Positions 1 through 7,896 of a stretch of 10,741 nucleotides of DNA are shown piece by piece. Source of the DNA: Legionella longbeachae (lineage in GTDB: Bacteria; Pseudomonadota; Gammaproteobacteria; Legionellales; Legionellaceae); assembly GCA_016191305.1 (NCBI GenBank), contig JACPOX010000166.1:1-10741 (forward strand). Direction: 5' to 3'. Below the pieces are notes generated by a model that had not been told where the DNA came from, made no database searches, and was given only the letters and a program-made list of their open reading frames with translations. The position numbers and the translations under genes are program-made. Positions within the stretch are counted from its first letter, which is position 1. Each line of letters opens with the position of its first letter.

Positions 1-1092
1 TTGTGTTCTTCTTTAACATTAATTTATCATGGGGAAATAGAAAATATTTTTGATCGTCCCAAAATTAGAATTTCAAATGTAAAGCAGGGACAATGGGTCA
101 ATGAAACTATATCCTCATCTGGATATGAGGCTGCATTAAGCTATTTATTTGATTGGCTTGAACATTTACCAAAAAGCTATATTTTAAAAGCTGTGGGTCA
201 TCGAGTAGTTCATGGTGGGACTTTTTTTAATGGTCCAACCATCATTACTGAAAATGCAATTCAAAAAATATCATCTCTCATTCCATTAGCCCCTTTGCAC
301 CAACCCCACAATGTTGCCCTCATCAAGAGTATTCATAGACTTTATCCAAAACTACTACAAGTGGCTTGTTTCGATACTTCATTTCATCAGACCCAGGAAA
401 AACTGGCCAAACTTTTTGCTATACCTCGAGAGTTAAGCGCCGAAGGGATTATTCGCTATGGCTTTCATGGTATTTCTTATGAATATATTGCTTCTATACT
501 ACCTAATTCAATAAAAAATAAAAAAGTAATTGTTGCTCATTTAGGTAATGGAGCAAGCATGTGTGCGATGCACAACGGAAAAAGTGTGGCAACTTCTATG
601 GGATTTACTGCTTTGGATGGCTTAATGATGGGTACACGCTGTGGGATGATTGATCCAGGCATTATTTTATATTTAATTCAGGAAAAAAAACTAACAACTC
701 AGCAAGTAAACGTTCTTTTGTATCAGAAATCAGGGCTATTGGGTGTTTCTGGAATCAGTGGTGATATGCGTGAGCTGCAGTCTAGTAAAGATGTTCATGC
801 GCTTGAAGCAATTGATTTATTTTGTTATAGGGCAGCAGGAGAGTTATGCGCCTTATGTAATAGTTTAGAAGGTTGTGATGCAATTATTTTTACTGCTGGC
901 ATTGGTGAACATTCAGCATTAATCAGAAAAAAAATAGCTGATCGATTGGCATGGTTAGGGGTTACTATAGATGAAAATGCAAATAAAAATAACGCAGAGG
1001 TGATTAGTCATTATACCAGCAAAATTTTTGTAGGGATTATCCCGACGAACGAAGAATACATGATTGCAAAACATACTATGAATATGATTTAA
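1..1092 (+). CDS. ackA: Acetate kinase (5' end cut by window edge)
   Basis: Acetate kinase interconverts acetate plus ATP with acetyl phosphate plus ADP in the cytosol. The 363 visible residues carry the family signatures in order: GHRVVHGG (66-73), APLHQPHN (97-104), FDTSFHQT with the catalytic Asp (about 125), YGFHGIS (153-159), the phosphate-binding AHLGNGAS (179-186), LDGLMMGTRCG with the conserved Arg (213), FTAGIGEHS (298-305) and the C-terminal TNEEYMIA (349-356). The family usually begins N-x-G-S-S-S-L-K. Here CSSLT is already at residues 2-6, so the first TTG is most likely an internal Leu codon and roughly 6-10 codons lie upstream of the window. The rest is intact with no frame break. 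The rhodanese gene follows 15 nt downstream and is probably co-transcribed. The family assignment is firm; the choice among ackA paralogues is not possible here. Confidence 0.93.
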   Translation: MCSSLTLIYHGEIENIFDRPKIRISNVKQGQWVNETISSSGYEAALSYLFDWLEHLPKSYILKAVGHRVVHGGTFFNGPTIITENAIQKISSLIPLAPLHQPHNVALIKSIHRLYPKLLQVACFDTSFHQTQEKLAKLFAIPRELSAEGIIRYGFHGISYEYIASILPNSIKNKKVIVAHLGNGASMCAMHNGKSVATSMGFTALDGLMMGTRCGMIDPGIILYLIQEKKLTTQQVNVLLYQKSGLLGVSGISGDMRELQSSKDVHALEAIDLFCYRAAGELCALCNSLEGCDAIIFTAGIGEHSALIRKKIADRLAWLGVTIDENANKNNAEVISHYTSKIFVGIIPTNEEYMIAKHTMNMI

Positions 1093-1107
1093 AAAAGGAG
1101 ACATGCT

Positions 1108-1485
1108 ATGAAACATCATTCTCAAGGATTTTTAACTTTGGTTAATGAGTCTAAAAGTCGGATTAAAGAAATTAGCCCACAAGAGTTAAAAGAAAAAATT
1201 GATCGCCATGAACTTATGCAAATTATTGACGTTCGTGACGAAAATGAATTGAGCACAGGATATATTCCAGGTGCAACTCATTTGAGTAAAGGAATCATTG
1301 AACGTGATATTGAAAAACTTATCCCTGACCTGCAAAAACAAATTATTGTATATTGCAGCGGCGGATTTCGATGTGCACTGGTCGCAGATAATTTACAAAA
1401 AATGGGATATCATCATGTTTATTCCTTGAGCACTGGTTTACAAGGATGGCTAGACCTTGGTTATCCTATTGAAAATAAAAAATAG
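1108..1485 (+). CDS. Single-domain rhodanese-like sulfurtransferase
   Basis: This 125-residue protein is one rhodanese domain. Rhodaneses carry a persulfide on an active-site Cys and move sulfane sulfur to acceptors. Visible are the start of the fold, IIDVRDENEL (39-48), the YIPGATHLS element (52-60), and the active-site loop VYCSGGFRC (81-89) with the likely catalytic Cys83 and Arg88. The C-terminal GLQGWLDLGYPI (110-121) is the usual rhodanese ending. There is no signal peptide, so it should be cytosolic. The first 20 residues are an extension before the domain. The start ATG has a strong AAGGAG about 7 nt upstream, and the gene follows the acetate kinase stop by 15 nt, which suggests one operon. 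The physiological acceptor cannot be told from the sequence. No hairpin followed by a U-run is evident after the stop. Confidence 0.88.
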   Translation: MKHHSQGFLTLVNESKSRIKEISPQELKEKIDRHELMQIIDVRDENELSTGYIPGATHLSKGIIERDIEKLIPDLQKQIIVYCSGGFRCALVADNLQKMGYHHVYSLSTGLQGWLDLGYPIENKK

Positions 1486-1505
1486 TTAGTAACTCCGGAG
1501 CGAGA

Positions 1506-1552
1506 GTGAACTTAGATCTAAGGTGCTTCTGGATGTGGGAATAAGAGTTCAC
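1506..1552. repeat. Weak inverted repeat in the 1486-1623 gap
   Basis: GTGAACT (1506-1512) is repeated inverted as AGTTCAC (1546-1552), and the spacer contains the 10-bp palindrome TTAGATCTAA (1512-1521). It lies between the convergent rhodanese gene and the decayed permease. No U-tract follows on either strand, so it does not look like a standard intrinsic terminator. No gene is visible in this 138-bp gap. Confidence 0.25.
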
Positions 1553-1623
1553 GTAAACGTATGGAATATTTGAACTGAGTAAATTACTTATACCCACAAA
1601 TGTTAAGGCATTGCTCCTCTATA

Positions 1624-2881
1624 TTAATTATCGTGTTTTTTAGCAAGAAACCAGGGAATTAATACAAATAAAATTAACCCACCTATCAAAAATGCTTCAA
1701 AAACAAATACATTTCCCACTGGGATTTGTGAAGGAGGTACAAAACCAATAAATATAGCAATGAGGCAGCACAGAATATAAGGCCATTTGAGCACATAAAT
1801 CACTAAGCATCCAGTAAGCAGCGTTGATGGAGTCGAGCAATATAAATGCTGTACTTAAAACAGAGAATATAATTGCTTGGGTAAAGAGAATAGGTGTTGG
1901 AGCTCCGTATTTATTAGTATACGCAAATATTGCCGGCAAAGAACCATCACGCGCAGAAACCATTAGTCCTTTAGTAGGACCAATTATCCATGCGGACACA
2001 CCACTTAAACCCCCTAATATAATTAAAACAGCAATTATTGAAGTCATCCAAGGTACATTGTAGGAGTTAAAAAACACAGCATAGGCATCAATAAGCCCAG
2101 ATACAACACTTAAATTGTGGCTAGGAACTACTACAACTATAGCCAAGGAACCTAATGAAAGTGTAGAAATGACTAAAATGGTTGAATATAATAACGCCTT
2201 AGGATAATCCCGCTGCGGATTCTTAACTTCTTCAGCATGAACAGCAGACATTTCCATGCCAAGTAAACCAAATAATATTGCTGCAAATAAAGATAAATTA
2301 CCAAAAGATTCAAAGTTGGGTAACCAGGAAGAAGGATAGCCAACTGCGATAGGCTTGCCTTCTAATGCCCAATATACTGCCAAGGCAATAATTAGAAGCA
2401 TAGGAAAAATTGTACCTAAAGTAGCTCCAATTGTGCTCACTATACTTGATACTTTCATCCCAAAACAGTTAAGTATTGTGAATAACCAGAATAGGGTAAG
2501 AACTGTTCCTAACAGATAAAATTTATTATTTCCTAATTCAGGTGATATTAAATATGCCAAAGTGGCTGCTATAAATGCGAGTATGGTAGGGTACCAAACA
2601 ACATTATAAATCCATTGAAGCCAAATCGTAATAAAAGCTGCGCGCTTACCGAAAGCTTCTCGTACCCAAACATAAATACCACCAGTATTCGGATAGGCTG
2701 TGGCTAATTCTGCAGCAACAAGAGCAACCGGAATAAAGAATGCCAATGCAGCTACAATATAATAAGATACTAATGAAAAACCAAGTTTGGCGCTAATAGG
2801 TAAAGTACGTAAACTATCTACAGCAATTACGTTAATCATTACTAAAGAAAAAACACTTAAAACTCTTTTAGATTGATTCAT
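1624..2881 (-). pseudogene. APC-family amino-acid antiporter, internal deletion plus frameshift
   Basis: The gene encodes an amino-acid permease of the APC superfamily, closest in feel to the glutamate:GABA antiporter (GadC/YjeM-like) group, and would be an inner-membrane protein of about 12 helices. The open frame runs 394 codons from an ATG at 2881, with TAAGGA upstream, to a stop at 1697. Family features are ELATAYPNTGGIYVWV (58-73), about ten membrane segments, GMEMSAVHAEEVKNPQRDYP (208-227) and YWMLSDLCAQMAL (356-368). After that the frame gives a non-family tail ending KCICF. The adjacent frame, from 1800 down to a stop at 1624-1626, encodes the expected family C-terminus: GFVPPSQIPVGNVFVFE, then LIGGLILFVLIPWFLAKK. 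Between AQMAL and this tail the family normally has roughly 40-50 more residues (my recall), so DNA was lost and the frame changed. The truncated frame could still be translated, but transport function is unlikely. Confidence 0.85.
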
Positions 2882-3163
2882 GATTAATCCTTAATAGCTG
2901 CAGTAATTGTTATAGCGAGCGACATAAGCTAAAGAGCTATCGCATTAATGATTAAGAAAGCCAGAACAAATTTATTTATACACCCACATGATTTGTAATC
3001 AGTGAGCGGTCGCGAAGTATAACATTTGGAATTGAAAAAAAACAATAAGCTAGAATGGTTTCTACATTGTTTAAATTGTAGTAATCCTTAAAAAAGCAGT
3101 TGACCTTCTATTACTAATACCTACTGCACTGAGTATATAGACATTCACCCTGATTAAAAGCTG
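2882..3163. other. Intergenic region between acnA and the permease, no gene seen
   Basis: Both flanking genes run on the - strand, so this stretch should hold the permease promoter. The ribosome-binding sequence of the permease, TAAGGA on the - strand, is at 2888-2893. I found no convincing -10/-35 pair, no ORF with coding character and no RNA gene. The acnA terminator bounds the region on the right. Confidence 0.4.
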
Positions 3164-3186
3164 AGTGGTCGCAATTTGCGACCACT
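3156..3186 (-). terminator. Intrinsic terminator of acnA
   Basis: An 11-bp perfect stem pairs 3164-3174 with 3176-3186 (AGTGGTCGCAA against TTGCGACCACT), so in practice an 8-9 bp GC-rich stem with a short loop. Read on the - strand it begins about 20 nt after the acnA stop and is followed after three bases by a short T-run (CTTTT). The tract is brief, so termination may be incomplete. On the + strand the following bases are TCTTT, so limited activity in that direction is also possible. Confidence 0.75.
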
Positions 3187-3205
3187 TCTTTACCCCATAT
3201 TTACA

Positions 3206-5881
3206 TTAAGAACACAGATTTCTTAAAACATATTGAAGAATACCACCATTTTTATAGTATTCTAATTCATCAGCAGTATCGATACGGCATAATGCCTTAA
3301 TATGATCTTCTTGACCATTAATACGTAGTATTGTTACAGGAACCATTGATCCTGGAGTTAAGGAATCAGATACTTCGATACTGATACGCTCATCTCCTTT
3401 CAGATCCAAGGTTTTTCGTGTCATACCATTACAAAATTGTAAAGGTAAAACACCCATACCAATTAAATTTGAGCGATGAATACGTTCAAAGCTTTCAGTA
3501 ATTACTGCTTTTACACCAAGTAAATTAGTTCCTTTTGCTGCCCAGTCTCTTGATGAACCTGTACCGTATTCTTTACCTGCAATCACTACTAACTCATGAT
3601 GGTGTTTTTGATAAAGCATAGATGCATCGTATATAGACATAACTTCTTCAGTAGGAATGTAACGCGTAATCCCACCTTCTTGACCAGGAGTCATTTCATT
3701 ACGAATGCGGATGTTGGCAAAAGTACCACGCATCATGACTTCATGGTTACCTCGTCGAGAGCCGTATGAGTTAAAGTCTTTCTCCTCAACTCCCTTCGAT
3801 TTTAAATATAGACCCGCAGGGGAGTTTGCTTTAATAGACCCAGCAGGAGAAATATGATCCGTGGTAATTGAATCACCAAATAAGGCCAATATATACGCTT
3901 GGTTAATCGGCTTAATGGGTTCAGGTTGCATTTTTAAGTTATCAAAAAATGGTGGATGCTGAATGTAGGTTGAATGGGAGTCCCATTCATAGGTTTTGCC
4001 GCTACTAGTTTTAATTGCTTGCCAGTGCTCATCACCTAGAAATACTTCGGCGTATTCTTTTCGGAACATTCCACCACTTACTTTAGATACTTCTTCAGCA
4101 ACTTCAGCATTAGATGGCCAAATATCTTTTAGATATACATCATTTCCATCCTTATCTTTACCTAGGGGATCTTTACTGAGATCAATACAAGTTGTACCGC
4201 ACAAAGCAAAAGCAACAACTAAAGGAGGGGAGGCGAGCCAGTTTGCTTTGACTTGAGGATGTACACGTCCTTCAAAATTACGGTTTCCTGATAAAACCGC
4301 TGAAACAACGAGATCATTGTCGCTTACACAATGAGAAATCACATCAGGAAGAGGCCCAGAGTTACCAATACATGTGGTACAGCCATAGCCAACCAAATTA
4401 AATCCTAATTGATCCAAATAGGACTGCAAGCCAGCTTGTTTTAGATAATCCGTAACTACTTTAGATCCTGGGGCTAAAGAGGATTTAACCCATGGCTTGC
4501 GTTGTAAGCCTTTTTCAATTGCTTTTTTAGCTACTAAACCTGCAGCCATAAGTACACTTGGGTTGGAAGTATTAGTGCAGCTGGTAATTGCAGCAATGAC
4601 TACATTCCCATGTTTCATTTGATAATCATGATTTTTAACCGAAAAAGAACTCTCTTCTTCTTCTTCTTTACCCGCTTCCTTTAGAAAAGCAGAGAATTCC
4701 ATAGGTAAGGTATTTAGCGTCACTTTATCTTGTGGTCTTTTTGGGCCTGCCAGTGAAGGTACAATGGAACTTAAATCAAGTTCTAATGTATCCGTAAATA
4801 CAGGATCTTCGCTGTTTTGGTCATACCACATACCTTGTGCTTTCGCATAGGTTTCTACTAGGCTAATAGTGTGCTTATCACGACCAGTAAGTTCTAAATA
4901 ACGAATAGTCTCTTTGTCGACTGGGAAAAATCCACATGTGGCGCCATATTCAGGAGCCATATTTGAAATAGTTGCCCGATCAGCAAGAGGTAGATCATTC
5001 AACCCAGGGCCATAAAATTCAACAAATTTACCTACTACACCTTTTTTTCTAAGCATTTGCGTTACAGTAAGTACTAGATCAGTTGCTGTAATTCCTTCTT
5101 TCATTTTTCCAGATAACTTGAAGCCGATAACTTCAGGAATTAACATAGAAACAGGTTGACCTAACATAGCAGCTTCTGCTTCAATACCACCAACTCCCCA
5201 GCCTAATATCCCTAAACCATTAATCATTGTTGTATGAGAATCAGTTCCTACCAAAGTATCTGGATAAGCATATAAATCTCCATTATCGCTACTGCTCCAT
5301 ACCGTTTTCCCCAAATATTCCAGATTTACCTGATGGCAAATACCTGTTCCAGGAGGAACGACCTGAAAGTTATCAAATGCCTTTTGTCCCCAACGCAAAA
5401 ACTCATAACGCTCGTTATTTCGATGCATCTCGATCTCGGTATTTACATGCAAAGAATCATTGGTTCCGAATTTGTCAACCATTACAGAGTGATCGATAAC
5501 TAGATCAACAGGCGATAATGGAGAAATTTTATCTGGATTACCACCCATTTTAGCGATAGCGGTGCGCATTGCTGCTAAATCAACAACAGCTGGTACACCA
5601 GTAAAATCTTGCATAAGTACACGCGCAGGTCTAAAGGCAATTTCGTGTTGTGACGTTTTATTATCTAACCACTCAGCGATTGCTTTAATGTCTTTTGTTG
5701 TAACGGTGCTATCGTCTTCAAAACGTAATAAATTTTCAAGAAGAACCTTTAGGGAGTAGGGAAGACGGCTAATACCTTTTAGGTTTTTTTGTTCGGCTTC
5801 TTTTAGACTGTAATAATGATAAGTTTTTCCATCTACATTCAGTTGACATTTTGTTGACAAGCTATCTCGACCTACTTTCAT
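3206..5881 (-). CDS. acnA: Aconitate hydratase A (aconitase)
   Basis: Aconitase isomerises citrate to isocitrate via cis-aconitate in the TCA cycle, using a [4Fe-4S] cluster in the cytosol. The 891 residues match the usual AcnA/IRP-type length. The three cluster ligands are visible: Cys435 in SCTNTSNPS, and Cys501 and Cys504 in [13 protein letters not shown]. Other signatures are [19 protein letters not shown] (88-106), [14 protein letters not shown] (206-219), [12 protein letters not shown] (531-542), the swivel-domain start [16 protein letters not shown] (668-683), [17 protein letters not shown] (705-721) and [16 protein letters not shown] (770-785). The ATG at 5881 is preceded by CTGGAG about 7 nt upstream and gives the expected MKVGxDSLSTK start. 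A Glu-rich linker (404-411) sits between domains. As recalled, it closely matches Legionella pneumophila AcnA throughout. It is transcribed alone: a terminator follows, and the gene upstream is divergent. Confidence 0.98.
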   Translation of the reverse strand: MKVGRDSLSTKCQLNVDGKTYHYYSLKEAEQKNLKGISRLPYSLKVLLENLLRFEDDSTVTTKDIKAIAEWLDNKTSQHEIAFRPARVLMQDFTGVPAVVDLAAMRTAIAKMGGNPDKISPLSPVDLVIDHSVMVDKFGTNDSLHVNTEIEMHRNNERYEFLRWGQKAFDNFQVVPPGTGICHQVNLEYLGKTVWSSSDNGDLYAYPDTLVGTDSHTTMINGLGILGWGVGGIEAEAAMLGQPVSMLIPEVIGFKLSGKMKEGITATDLVLTVTQMLRKKGVVGKFVEFYGPGLNDLPLADRATISNMAPEYGATCGFFPVDKETIRYLELTGRDKHTISLVETYAKAQGMWYDQNSEDPVFTDTLELDLSSIVPSLAGPKRPQDKVTLNTLPMEFSAFLKEAGKEEEEESSFSVKNHDYQMKHGNVVIAAITSCTNTSNPSVLMAAGLVAKKAIEKGLQRKPWVKSSLAPGSKVVTDYLKQAGLQSYLDQLGFNLVGYGCTTCIGNSGPLPDVISHCVSDNDLVVSAVLSGNRNFEGRVHPQVKANWLASPPLVVAFALCGTTCIDLSKDPLGKDKDGNDVYLKDIWPSNAEVAEEVSKVSGGMFRKEYAEVFLGDEHWQAIKTSSGKTYEWDSHSTYIQHPPFFDNLKMQPEPIKPINQAYILALFGDSITTDHISPAGSIKANSPAGLYLKSKGVEEKDFNSYGSRRGNHEVMMRGTFANIRIRNEMTPGQEGGITRYIPTEEVMSIYDASMLYQKHHHELVVIAGKEYGTGSSRDWAAKGTNLLGVKAVITESFERIHRSNLIGMGVLPLQFCNGMTRKTLDLKGDERISIEVSDSLTPGSMVPVTILRINGQEDHIKALCRIDTADELEYYKNGGILQYVLRNLCS

Positions 5882-5900
5882 AAAAAGCTCCAGAAATCAA

Positions 5901-5938
5901 AAATGGAATAATAGCTCAAATTCAAGAAAATTCCATTT
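5901..5938 (-). promoter_or_regulatory. Inverted repeat in the acnA leader
   Basis: AAATGGAAT at 5901-5909 is exactly inverted as ATTCCATTT at 5930-5938, with a 20-nt spacer, and starts 19 nt before the acnA start codon. It could be a dimeric repressor or activator site overlapping the promoter, or a stem-loop in the acnA 5' UTR. The spacer does not contain a eukaryotic-type IRE loop. I could not place a convincing -10/-35 for acnA, so DNA and RNA roles remain open. Confidence 0.4.
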
Positions 5939-6104
5939 AATCTTATGAAATTTGATGACAACTTATTAACTCATCGGAACTATTTCCAAGAGTGTTATTG
6001 TTCCACTTGGATTTATTATTGACAAATAAGGGTTTATATTAATCACATTGTGTGTTACGATATATTATAAGTTTAATTTTATTCTAATCATTGAGAAAAA
6101 TTTA
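5939..6104. other. Divergent intergenic region acnA / orphan gene
   Basis: This segment separates acnA (-) from the orphan gene and its leader (+) and should hold promoters for both. A perfect TTGACA is at 6019-6024 on the + strand, but no good -10 lies 16-18 nt after it; AT-rich TATATT elements occur at 6034 and 6061. A small imperfect inverted repeat (TCCAAG 5985-5990, CTTGGA 6006-6011) is also present. No gene was recognised. Confidence 0.3.
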
Positions 6105-6251
6105 ATGAAACACGGCATGTTTTTTTTAACAGATAATACTTTGAGGGCATTTAGCTCAGAAGTATCTGTTTTTGCACGTGTATTAAGCTTATCTGTTCTT
6201 CTATCTGTGATTCTTTTCCATCTCTCTTGTCCCTTGGTTTGGTTTATTTGA
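6105..6251 (+). CDS. Possible short ORF in the leader of the orphan gene
   Basis: A 48-codon frame begins at ATG 6105 and ends at TGA 6249-6251. The peptide is polar at the start (MKHGMFFLTDNTL) and strongly hydrophobic from about residue 26 on, ending CPLVWFI, so it could be one membrane-spanning helix. The ribosome-binding site is poor (TTGAGAAAA), and an ATG/GTG-type start further up at 6048 is equally unsupported. I list it because its last codons lie inside the pairing elements that precede the next gene: the RBS-complementary strip 6216-6227 and the left arms at 6226-6238 and 6247-6257. Ribosomes on this ORF would open those structures. It may equally be a chance ORF. Confidence 0.25.
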   Translation: MKHGMFFLTDNTLRAFSSEVSVFARVLSLSVLLSVILFHLSCPLVWFI

Positions 6252-6325
6252 TTTTGCACCCCACCAAGGGAAGCAAGATCGCAAAATCAAAAAAGACGTT
6301 ACCAAACACCTTTTAGAGAGAGGAA
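6216..6325 (+). promoter_or_regulatory. Structured leader: RBS-complementary strip and two interlocking hairpins
   Basis: Three pairings are visible. (a) TTCC-a-TCTCTCT (6216-6227) is complementary over 11 bp, with one bulged A, to AGAGAGAGGAA (6315-6325), which is the ribosome-binding site of the next gene. (b) TCCCTTGGT (6230-6238) pairs with ACCAAGGGA (6263-6271), extended by CTTG/CAAG (6226-6229, 6274-6277). (c) TTTGATTTTGC (6247-6257) pairs perfectly with GCAAAATCAAA (6281-6291). Stems b and c interlock and are probably exclusive because only 3 nt link their 3' arms. No U-run follows, so control of translation is more likely than termination. Role is inferred only. Confidence 0.4.
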
Positions 6326-6331
6326 TCAATT

Positions 6332-7168
6332 ATGCATTCTAAATTTTTCAAGTCATCCAAAGACAAAATAGCCAAATGGGCTTTTAAAAAAACAACCGCT
6401 AAAATACATACTGAATCATATTCTTTTGAAATAAAAGGCAATAAGCAAGGAACGCTGATGAAATTGCATTATAATGATGTATCAAAAGATTGGTTGTATA
6501 ATAATGTTTTCAAAAAAAATCCAGATTGTTTAATCACATTTACAACGCCTACTATACGGTTGAATAGTAAGTATGAAATGATTTTTCCTGGTCATAATTT
6601 CGCATTGGTGACCAATCAAAATGGCGAAGTGGACACATGCATGAGTAAAAGACCGAATACGAAAAAAATCTTGGATTCCAAAAAACGCGCATCGGACCCA
6701 CGTTTGAGTGAAAAATACGCTCCGTTTATACCTATATATGAATCATATTTTAGTTCTTATACAGAAGAATTCATACATTGGATAAAGCGTGCATCTTTGT
6801 GCAAATCTTATCCTATGTTCATACATATAATTCCCTTTTCCTCTGGTTTGATTACAGCAAAGAGTTTTAAGCAAAACGTAGAACAGATTATCTTGTTCGA
6901 TGATTCATATCGATTGCATCCAACAATTAATGAGGGAGGGCAATTATTTGTAGCAGCAAATTGTAATGATAATACATATAAGACAATCTTTTGGTCATAT
7001 AAACCAATCCTTTCGGAGATGTGTTGCCAAGAATCGATCATGCATACAATGATCCCATTTGTCAAAAACACTAATGAGTACGAAGAGGTTGCAAAAGAAT
7101 CAGGATTAACAAAAGATATTGAGCCTGTTACGAGAAAAGAGGAAGATTATTATGCACTTGTTATCTAG
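6332..7168 (+). CDS. Orphan protein, candidate Dot/Icm-type effector
   Basis: I do not recognise a family for this 278-residue protein. It starts at ATG 6332 with AGAGAGGAA about 7 nt upstream. There is no signal peptide and no membrane segment. The N-terminus is very basic (KFFKSSKDKIAKWAFKKTTAK, about 4-24). The middle is mixed alpha/beta in feel with many aromatic residues, and Cys occurs at scattered positions including a CC pair near residue 231. The last 30 residues are acidic and Glu-rich: YEEVAKES (250-257) and KEEDYYALVI (269-278). Glu-rich E-blocks and a small or hydrophobic C-terminal tail are known features of Legionella Dot/Icm substrates, so secretion into a host is a plausible inference, not a demonstration. 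It is monocistronic, preceded by a structured leader and divergent from acnA. Confidence 0.7.
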   Translation: MHSKFFKSSKDKIAKWAFKKTTAKIHTESYSFEIKGNKQGTLMKLHYNDVSKDWLYNNVFKKNPDCLITFTTPTIRLNSKYEMIFPGHNFALVTNQNGEVDTCMSKRPNTKKILDSKKRASDPRLSEKYAPFIPIYESYFSSYTEEFIHWIKRASLCKSYPMFIHIIPFSSGLITAKSFKQNVEQIILFDDSYRLHPTINEGGQLFVAANCNDNTYKTIFWSYKPILSEMCCQESIMHTMIPFVKNTNEYEEVAKESGLTKDIEPVTRKEEDYYALVI

Positions 7169-7180
7169 GATTATCTAGGA
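7161..7180. repeat. Perfect 10-bp tandem duplication
   Basis: TTATCTAGGA occurs twice head to tail, at 7161-7170 and 7171-7180. The first copy contains the stop codon of the orphan gene (TAG 7166-7168). Losing or gaining one copy would not change the encoded protein. Confidence 0.9.
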
Positions 7181-7228
7181 AAAGCATGGATGCTGCATGA
7201 GTCTTTTGAAGAATTGTTATCCATTGAA

Positions 7229-7257
7229 TTGTTCTTTTTGTAGTTATCGATTATAAA
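7229..7257 (+). promoter_or_regulatory. Candidate sigma70-type promoter for the SDR gene
   Basis: TTGTTC (7229-7234) and TATAAA (7252-7257) are separated by 17 nt, and the expected transcript would begin about 20-25 nt before the SDR start codon. The same TTGTTC-17-(-10) arrangement precedes the FmdB-type gene. AT-rich context makes chance matches easy. Confidence 0.35.
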
Positions 7258-7287
7258 TAATTATCTTTACCGATTTGGATTTAATTC

Positions 7288-7794
7288 ATGAAGGAAAAAA
7301 TAATTTTAATTACTGGTTGTTCCAGTGGAATTGGTTTGGATGCAGTATTTGCCTTAAAAAAAAGGGGCCACAGAGTCATTGCATCTTGTAATGCTTCAAA
7401 GCATGCTTTAGAAGGGATAAGTGATACTTTACGACTGGAATTACGAGCGTCTGGTATCGATGTCATCACTATAGAACCAGGCCCCATCGAAAGTCGTTTT
7501 AGAGACAATTGTGTTGATGATTCAATGACTAGTTTGGATATAAAAAACAGCCATTTCAGCAAACAATATGAGAAAATGTTATCAACATACAAGCAGAATA
7601 AGAAAGATTCTATATTTACCAAAAAACCTGATGCTGTTATCAAAAAATTTATTCATGCGATTGAGTCTAAAAAGCCCCATCTAAAATATCCAGTAACTTT
7701 CCCAGCTTATTTAATGATTTTTTTAAAAAAAGTTTTAAGCCCCAAAATGCTAGATAGATTCTTTTTATTTATTTCAAAAAGAGAATTATCATGA
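7288..7794 (+). pseudogene. YbbO-like short-chain dehydrogenase with in-frame internal deletion
   Basis: The protein belongs to the classical SDR superfamily and resembles E. coli YbbO, an NADP-dependent aldehyde reductase of about 269 residues. Only 168 residues are present. The N-terminal cofactor motif TGCSSGIG (9-16) is intact, and the C-terminal half is intact: ASKHALEGISDTLRLELR (36-53), IEPGPIESRF (62-71) and the KPHLKYPVTFPAYLM region (129-143). Between Cys34 and Asn35 (7389/7390) roughly 110-115 residues are missing by comparison with recalled YbbO. The NNAG motif, the catalytic Ser, and the Tyr of YxxxK are lost: the expected YNASK now reads CNASK. The deletion keeps the frame, so a short protein may still be made, but it cannot carry out the normal reaction. 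The ribosome-binding site is weak (GGAT). I infer a decayed gene; a repurposed NAD(P)-binding fragment is the alternative. Confidence 0.8.
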
Positions 7795-7896
7795 AGCTTA
7801 TGTAATATATCGGCATAATGTTAATCATTAAAAATAAAAAAATACACATACATCAACTAACTTTTTATAAAAAAACAAGATAAATCTCAATTTATT

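Noticed and set aside
1..3. TTG at position 1 as the true acetate kinase start
   Set aside because: The family N-terminal strand and the N-x-G-S-S motif would be missing; the gene most likely continues upstream of the window.
1824..2063. A + strand frame inside the permease
   Set aside because: It is a shadow of the - strand gene, whose translation matches the APC family.
3001..3022. GCGGTCGCGA resembling the acnA terminator arm GTGGTCGCAA
   Set aside because: The match is short and imperfect and there is no paired arm nearby; probably chance.
3996..4256. A + strand frame inside acnA (similar frames at 5227-5499 and 5562-5759)
   Set aside because: acnA is intact and conserved on the opposite strand; these frames have no family character or start signals.
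6065..6259. A - strand 64-codon frame in the acnA/orphan-gene gap
   Set aside because: Lys/Arg/Thr-rich with no ribosome-binding site, and it covers the structured leader; likely a chance ORF.
6247..6291. Stem 6247-6257/6281-6291 as an intrinsic terminator
   Set aside because: The 3' arm is followed by A-rich sequence on the + strand, and the 23-nt loop is long; no U-tract supports termination towards the orphan gene.
7281..7643. A - strand 120-codon frame
   Set aside because: It lies antisense to the SDR remnant, whose + strand translation is clearly YbbO-like.
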